Origin: Strongylocentrotus droebachiensis
Lineage: Eukaryota; Echinodermata; Echinoidea; Camarodonta; Strongylocentrotidae
Reading direction: 5' to 3'
DNA length: 64,000 nt
NCBI GenBank assembly: GCA_035222895.1
Contig: JAVYIG010000410.1
Span: 496,001-560,000, forward strand
Shown: positions 54,501 to 63,500 of the stretch, one piece after another
How the letters are laid out: the number at the start of each line of letters is the position of its first letter
Position numbering within the stretch: the stretch's first letter is position 1
Translations under genes and position numbers: made by a program
The notes under the pieces: generated by a model
What the model saw: only the letters and a program-made list of their open reading frames with translations
Database searches by the model: none
What the model was told of the DNA's origin: nothing

Positions 54501-57500
54501 GGGACTGCAATCTTGCAATTGATTCTGATAAATTGCAACGAGGCCGCCATCCATTTCCAGCCTAACCGCTCACGATGGTGGTCTCCTGCGTTCCAAATTA
54601 CCTCTCTAATTTATTGAAAATATTTCATATTTCTTATGTTATTGTATGCTTCGTACATGTTTATCGAATTATATAATTGTACATGATTTTTCATTTAATT
54701 ACTTTTGTAAACATTGTATTCATTGTATTTGTTATTGTTCGACATTTTGTACTTTGACTTTGAATTTGTATATTTTTGAACGCAGAAATAAAATCAATCA
54801 AACAAACAAACAAAACTCTTTATTAGACAGGGGCCCTGATTTATGAAAAATAGACTCACCATCTGATTTCTTTTTGACAGTCCAAACAGCATTAGGGTTA
54901 CCAGGAAGCTCCGACACGGCCATTTCAGATACCTAGGCATGATAAAATAGGTTTCTAAAAAATTTAGTTACTTTTTTGAGTAGCTATAGTAGTATATAAG
55001 TGAATATCCAAAGAAATACATAGGATACATATTTTTTTAATACCAACTGCCTTGTTGGATAAAGTAGTGCAGCTCAGCAGTGAAAGTAGTCATCACGGTG
55101 ATATATGGAATTAAAACAGATATATTAGACATCATTGCTGCACACACTTCTCTCAACATAAGCTACTGGTAGGTTTAGTTCTTGCAAGCTCTTTTCGTGT
55201 TTGGAGTTCTGACATGGCCATTTCAGATACCAAGGCATGATAAAATATGGAAGACCTTAGTAAAATATGGAAGATGTTTAAGTTTTCTCAAAAATTTAGT
55301 TACAGTTTTGAGTAGCTATAGAAGTAAATAATAACAACTTCATTCCAATACAAATATGATATAAAGATTTAGGTTAGGAAAATAGACTTCTTTAAATAAA
55401 AGTTTTTACCAAACTCTTGAAATACTAACCTCTAATCCATGCCTTAGAACTCTCATGGATGACCTTGGACCTCGTCCACAGGCAACGTAGAGTTGAGGAG
55501 TGTCTTCACTGGCCAAGTCAGCAATCTACAGGATTTAAATATGTCACATAAGTATGAAGTTATAAAGTCACAATATGTTAATGATATGCTCTCCCTCAAG
55601 AGATTCAAAATAGTAGATCAGTTTTTCCATGTTTTGATCGAGTTGTAAAAATAAAATTATTTGAATTGAATAGAATTGATAAATTTAACAGTGATCCTAA
55701 AGCTATCATTGGGATATTCTCAACCTGATACAGAAAAACCCTAGATTAATCAAACAGTTATCTCTTAGGCATCTCAGTAAAAAACATCAATCAGATGTTT
55801 TCACCTTCATGTGCCTTAGTTTTCGATTGAATTAATGCAAGCTCATGTTCCATTTTACAATATCATATTGGCAATGAAGACCAATGCTGATATTATCTCA
55901 AGGAATACATATTTTTGGATACCAACTGCTTTGTTGGATGAAGTAGTGCAGCTCAGCAGTGAAAGTAGTCATCACAGTGATATATGGAATTAAAACAGAT
56001 ATATTAGACATCATTACTGCACACACTTCTCTCAACATAAGCTACTGGTAGGTTTAGTTCTTGCAAGCCTCATCCGTAATTAAAATGATAAATCACATCG
56101 TTAAAATTGGCAAAGATTTTCAAGGTTAACAGAATGAATCGCTTTTAACTGCAATACTGCCTTTACTACCTATGTTTTTAACTTGGATAATTTCTGTGTT
56201 CCTACGAATTATGTATACTCAGGTATAACCACATATTTGTATCCTGTCGTGAACGTCTATTGCGTATATTGTATGTACAAGTGAATGAAGTATTACCAAT
56301 GAGGATACAAAAGTACTACTATCTGGCATACCTGGCAAGAAAGGATAGGAGAGAGGCTTTCCAGCTGGTCCACCTCCTCTAGATTCCTGAGGGTACGGGG
56401 TGCAAAGAAGAAGGTATCCCCTTCCTCTAGGGGTGTGGCACTGCTGAACTCCGGCTCATCATCATCGTCACCGAGATGGGCGATCTGATACAGGTAGCTG
56501 TAGATGAAGGTGGACAAACGACACACAGTATTTTAAAAAACAGTCTGGTTTTTTATGTTGCTACAATCCCCCCCCCCCCCCTGATATCATCTAAAAGAAC
56601 ATAGGATAGATATGATTGGATACCAATTGCATTGTTGGATAAAGTAGTGCAGCTCAGCAGTAAAAGTAGTCATCACAGTGATATATGGAATTAAAACAGA
56701 TATATAAGACATCATTGCTGCACACACTTCTCTCAACATAAGCTATCCAAGTGAGAAAAAAAACAGGTTTGTCATTTATTGTCCCATCTTAGTTAAAATG
56801 ATAATGGTTAAAAATGTCATATTTCAGGTTTTGAAAGCACTTTTTCTATTGTTGCCAAATGAAAGCAGCATATTTTTTCAACTGATGTTTCGCAGTAAAT
56901 ATTACCTTAAAACATATCATGAAATTGCTTGGGTCAAGACATCAAACACAAACAAACTAATAATATGTTTTGTTGATCCATGTATTATCAGAAATAATAG
57001 TCACACGCACCTGAACCAGGTTTGTCATTTAGTGTCCCATCTTAGTTAGAATGATAATGGTTAACTAATCAATTTCATATTTAAGGTTTTGAAAGCACAT
57101 TTTCTATTGTTGCAAATTGAAAGCAGCATCAAACACAAACAAACTTTGAATATGGTTTTGTTTATCCATGTATTATCTGACATAATAGTCACACGCATTG
57201 TGGTCGTATCCTACTCACTGATTGCCGTATTCTGATGCAATGAAGAGGAAACCGGTCTTGAGGACGTTCATCGACGTGGCGACAGGCACGGTGTCAAAGT
57301 ACTTCATTCGTATCTCAGTCACCATGTCGTCATCCGTCTCTAAAGTGATCTTGAAGATGTCGCCTTGCTCAGTTTGGGCCAGGAAGAAGAACATGGACTG
57401 TGGAAAAGATAGAACAATAATTCTGTGTCAAATAACGTTTTTTTTTATAAAACTACAGTCTATTGGGGAAAATGAGTATGGTAAAATCGGTCACTCAAAG

Positions 57501-60500
57501 ATTTTTACTTTTTTGAGGCATCTTCATGATCATTTTGAAGGGCAATTTTTTGGAGGGCTTCAATATTACAACATTTCACAGACACTGATAACACGTAGGG
57601 CCATGCATCTCAGATTTAACATTGTTAAACGATGCCTTTAATATCTTGAGAATGACCACATTTGTAAACAAATACAAATGATGTAGGATGTACAGATCAG
57701 CATGCTAAGTTGTATAATCACTGAGAATCAGCTGAAACACGGAAGCATAAGTACATCATCTCTGCATTCTATCCACTAAATCTTACACCATATAAAACCA
57801 TTTACTTTTCAATTTTTTATAAAATATTCATGTTTAGCTCAATCATTGTTGAAACAAAATGGTTGTTCTTTCATTTTGAAGGAATGAGCCATTCATTCAT
57901 TCGTTCGTTTGTTCATTCATTTCAGTTTATTGATAGAAAAATTCCTTGTAAAGCAAGTTCTCACCTTTGTTTTGTGGGTAGCACTGCAAACGAAGATCAT
58001 ACCCCTTTCTGGATCATCCAAGTCATTCTAAAACAGGATTAAAAAAAGAAGAAAACAGTGAAATATTGTGACTGAACAACAGGAACAAAGTGACGTGAAT
58101 TATGGATGAGAGTTAGGAATTAAGAGTAAAACTGAGTACAGATCAGTATGCTAAATTTAATATCACTTCAAAGATCAGGTGAAACACGGAAGCATAAGCA
58201 CATCATCTCTGCACTCAATCTTATTCAAACATGATTGATTTAAAAATGAATCTTTCTATGTTGGAAGGCAGTGAGTCTGCACAATTTGTCTAATTATGTT
58301 TTTCTTCTAGGCAAGTGCTTAAGTTTGTATTCAGTAAATAAATGTCCTTTTAACATATAACCAATTGTTTTGGTTGCTTACCCTTCTCCTCGGTATAGGC
58401 ATCCTGATGTCTGGTTGATCTCCAAGGTTCTTATACGTGATGTAGTTCTCTGAACAGATCAACACACCACTTGGACCATCACTCCCTCCGGGAACTGTTG
58501 TAGGACAAAGAAACAATAGACTCACTCAAAACTATGCCTCCTGGACCCTTCAATACTTAATTCAGAAATACATGTATGATTATGTTACTTATACATAAAA
58601 CAAATTTTGCTGAAGACAACCTGTGTCTCAACGTCCCTTTCATTGTCACCCAAACAGCCTCCAAGCTATGGGGCATAGATTGATACAACTTAGGTATTTA
58701 TTTGAAGCTTTTGGCTAAGTATTTTATCCTGTTTAATACAGATCTCTAGCAGGCCTTGATTGACAGGCATATATTGCTTGCATATGCAGTCATTATAAGT
58801 AATGCATGGTTATACAGTATCAGCATGCATTTGATGTGATGCGTTTATTATGCATTATGCATTATTTTGGATTGATCATGTGATGTCACAATGCTTTTTA
58901 ATGAGTATTTTGCCTTCAATTTGGTTTGCTAAAGTAAAATTAGATGTGATCTGAATACAACTTGAGACATTTTACTCAGCCAAGCCAAATGCAAAGTAAT
59001 ATGCTTGCTTAATCTGCATAGTGAAATGAATATGGCCACTGGTCTATTTCATCCCATGACATAACCACAATGTTGATGTAGCACTGCAGATTTTGAAAGA
59101 TATTTTTTAATAAGAAACTTTTATAAACTGTTCAGGAGTGCAGATCAGTATGCTAAGTTTTATAATCATTTCAATGATAAGCTGAAACACGGAAGCATAT
59201 GCTCATCATTTCTGCACTCAATCTAATAAAAAAAGAGACGAACATTAGCCATTTATCAATTAGCTACATGTATTTTGCTACTTTTCTTTTAAATGACAAA
59301 ATTCAATTCACCTGTGTACTTGACAAAGCAGCTATTTCATATGATTCATATGATGATCAAAATCTGGATTTTTCTCAACAATTACTACAGATTTATGTTG
59401 CATATAAGCTTCAAATAGGTACAACTCAAATGACCCTTTCAAAATATAAGCATGTGTTTCTCAAATTATCCCCCTGCACTACTGACCACTGGTCAACACC
59501 GAGCAGATTTCCATATCATCAAATTGTTACCTGCAATGAGTAAGTTTCCATATTCCTCCAGAGGTTCACTGTATTTCCTGACCACATGGTTGAGCCCCAG
59601 GTCCAGCTCATAGTATGTGAGCAGCTGTTGGGTGGCCTGGGCAGCCTCTCCTGTGGGGTCACTATCAGCATCCTGTCATAGAAGGGACAGGAACAGTTTC
59701 AGCACGATGAAATACATTTACACTATCTCTATGTAGATATTAAGTCTATGCTTTATTTTGACAGGCTAATTCAAATAATTGACTTTTCATTTTGCACCAA
59801 ATTGAGATTTTTGCCTAAATTTTTTTTTCTATGACAGCCACAGAGTATTTTTAGCCTACATCGATTTCCATTCATGAACTGGTTTTATCAATAAAAATAT
59901 GACATGTCTAAATCAAGTGACACAGAAGCCAAACTGAAAACTTCAAATCTTTTTCAGAAGTAGTAAAAAATGGCTTGTGCACTTCATGTGACGATTTTAT
60001 TTGTTGTATTACAGCAGGAAAACAAACCACAGGAAAAAGTTGATAAATAACAAATACAAGATTAAAATTTCGAAACAGTATATTTCATTGAAGTATTTCA
60101 ACCCAGCATTGATATCTTGAGTAGAATGATACAATGATGTAGGATGTACAGATCAGTATGCTAAGTTGTATAATCACTGAGAATCAGCTGAAACACGGAA
60201 GCATAAGTACATCATCTCTGCTATCTATCCAGTGAAACATTATATAAAACCATTTACTATTCAAGTTTGAATAAAATATTTTTGTTTAGCTCAGTCATTG
60301 AATAGGGACTATGTTAAACAAAATAGCTATTAAGCTATCTGAAATTTAAAATTACAAATACTCAAAGTGGAGAATATGTAAGTAGATTCTTAATGGAAAG
60401 AGTCAAAATAATAATAATAATAATAATATTGGCATTTATATAGCGCTCTTACAGACATACATGTGTATCACAGCGCTTTACAACATATTATTACCCTGGT

Positions 60501-63500
60501 CATCGGATTCAGGCTTACCCGCACACAAGGTATGCACATTCTCCACTCCCTGGGGAGCATTCCAGCCAGTCGCCATTTTAAAATGATTTTAAAATGATGC
60601 TTTAAACTAATTAAATTGTCTTCTTGAATAGCTAGAATGCTCCTATCCACCAAAATGGCTCTCCATTACTATCACAGCTTTATTTGAGCAACCAGTAAAA
60701 TGGTCACAGAATTCTAGGAATTCTTTCCTATCAGACTGCATCTCCTGTGTTGAGAGAGACATCTACCAATGACAGGCTTGTTAACCCTTACTGTACTGGG
60801 GGGGGGCCTGGGAGGCCCCCCCCTCGACATTTTCGGAGATTGCGCCGCAACCGCTTGGAATTTTGAATTGTCGTTTCATGACTTTTTTCCCTCAAGTCTT
60901 ACGCACATTTTGATACAATTTTCGTCGAAATCGGATATACCTGTAAGGCGTTACATAACAATTAGTATGCGCATGTCATCAAAAAAAAATCCAAAAAATA
61001 AAAAATCGCATCAAAATTTGCATAAATTATCATTATTAATTACATTAAAATAACTTTTTTGTGTTAGAAAAGAAGTTTCATATGAATAATGAGTTTCAAC
61101 ATTCAAAAAGTGGAGTTTGACACGTTTTCTGAAAAATGCATAAAATTAGCGCATTTTGCATAATTAATTAGGCTAACGACAAAAATTTGCATATTCTGAA
61201 AAAACTAATTATACCATCTTGTTCCTTACGTAAATATCTACAAACATGCAAATTTTCGCGTTCATCGGACATTCGACGGCCGAGATCATAGGGGGGGGCC
61301 TCCCAGGCCCCCCCCCAGTCAGAGAGTGCTCGAAATAGCCCAGTACAGTAAGGGTTAAAGAGACAGAACATCTGGTAAGGGTTGATTGATTAGAAGTCAA
61401 GAGTGTGAACCGCTATACATTAGAATCTAAATCAAAGAAATGCAATGGACAGGAGGTCCTGGATTTGAAACCAAGGAGTGCCCTTTGGTAAGGTATTGTT
61501 CCAAATTACCAAGTCCCTCAGAGAGGACTATGAGCCATATGCTTTTTTTAGTGGTCGGGTTAAACCAACCAACTATTTCACTTATAGTGATACTCACCTC
61601 ATAGTCAATCTCCAGGCAGGCAAACATGGGGTTCTCAAAGCCAACATCCACCCCTACAATGTGGAAAGAGAAGGTGTTTGATTTGTGTGCTTCCAGAGGG
61701 GACGAGATGGTGAGTCTGGCCTGGGCATCTCTGTTGAGGATGTACACAAGCTTCTGCTTCTCTAAGGCACCAACCATGACGGCACGACCCTTGGGGTCTA
61801 CGGCCAGGAACTGACCCGGCACGATGCGCCTGCACCCGCTCTTACCAAACGTCTCTTGATGGACCTGACAGGTAGAAAAGACCATTGCAAGAAGATGAGT
61901 TAACATGGCTTCAAGCTGACAATATAATATGAAATGCGAAAATATCCTTTAAAGAGGGACTGCACTACTTGCGCCCTCTATACAGCCAACGATGCCTAAG
62001 CAGTACCAGTTGGTCCCCCATGATCCCCTTTTTATTAGTTAATTGAGAGCTGATTTGATGAGATAACCACCTACTAGTGACCAAGTAGGGAGGGCTAATC
62101 CCTCCTGGCCAAACTAGTGCAGGTAGGCTTTTAATACAAATCATACATGAACATCACCTAGGAATGATCATCCAGCAATTACATGTTCACAAACTCTCTT
62201 CAATCTAAGAAAGCAATTCACCCAACACTGTAGAAAGTGAAGGTTTCTGTAGGCAATCATTTAAAGTTTTGTGGTTTGGCTCAATAACTATCAGAGCTCT
62301 GGAAATATATCAGATGCACAAGTAGAAAGGGCAAACATTTCTGGACATACTATGTCCATTTTTGTTGCATGACCATAGTGCATTTGATACCAGGAATCTT
62401 AAAAGGGGAAATGAGCTGTAAAATCTTTAAATTGGCAACATGTTGAGGTTCAAAATCACTGTTTTTTAATGAAAATAATCTACCTTTATCAAATTTTTCA
62501 GCTTACCCGATCAAGGCAGTTCTTAGCAGCATTGTATTCCAGAATGATGATCCTACCAGAGTCTGAACCAACCACTATGAAATCTGTACAAAAAAAGAAC
62601 ATACAACAAATATGAGTGCAACTATGTTGAAAACAAGGAAGCTGTTGATCACTACATGTACATGTATATTTACAGAAAATCTGTATTCTAATACATCCTG
62701 ATGATCAACAATTTCTTTTTCATTATAAAAATATATAAATAATAAACATCGAAAATTATGATCACCGATTCGGTGTGAGAGATCGTACCGACTCAGGCTT
62801 AGTTACAAGTTTCAGAGTTTTAAGGTTAGGTGTGTAAAAAGAGCTGTTGGTAATAAAGACCAATGCTGATATTATCCAAAGGAATACATAGGATACATGT
62901 TTTTGGATACCAACTGCATTGTTGGATAAAGTAGTGCAGCTCAGCAGTGAAAGTAGTCATCACGGTGATATATGGAATTAAAACAGATATTTAGACATCA
63001 TTGCTGCACACACTTCTCTCAACATAAGCTACTGGTAGGTTTAGTTCTTACAAGCCTCATTCGTATTTGGAGTTTGTTGGTCTAATTCATTATATCATGG
63101 ACCCTGGAACCAACAATAGTAATGCAACAAATTGATTTCCAATTTGTACATCAAACAAAGATAAGGGTTTCTTATATTTTGTGATGCACTGATCTTTCTC
63201 TATTTGCAAAGTGAATAACAATTTTATCACATCTATGTACTTGAAAGTTTATTGGGAACTTCCGATTTTGATTTTGAATTTTCTGCCAGGCACTGGCACA
63301 GAGCACATACTTGCATGCATATCTAATCACTGTGGGAATGACAGCAGAAACCAACTCACCTTTACTCCCTCCCGTAAGCCTGAATGGCATCAAGGTCCTG
63401 ATGATACCAAAAACCTCATGACTGAGCACCGTGTACAGCTTGCCGGTATTGGGATCAATCTTGATCAGCTCCAGGAGCTTGCCACGCCCAACCACTAACT

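Noticed and set aside
35727..63009. Regularly spaced similar 77-90 bp repeats, CRISPR-like at first sight
   Set aside because: They are hundreds of bases apart, one per intron of a eukaryotic gene, and have C/D snoRNA boxes and stems.
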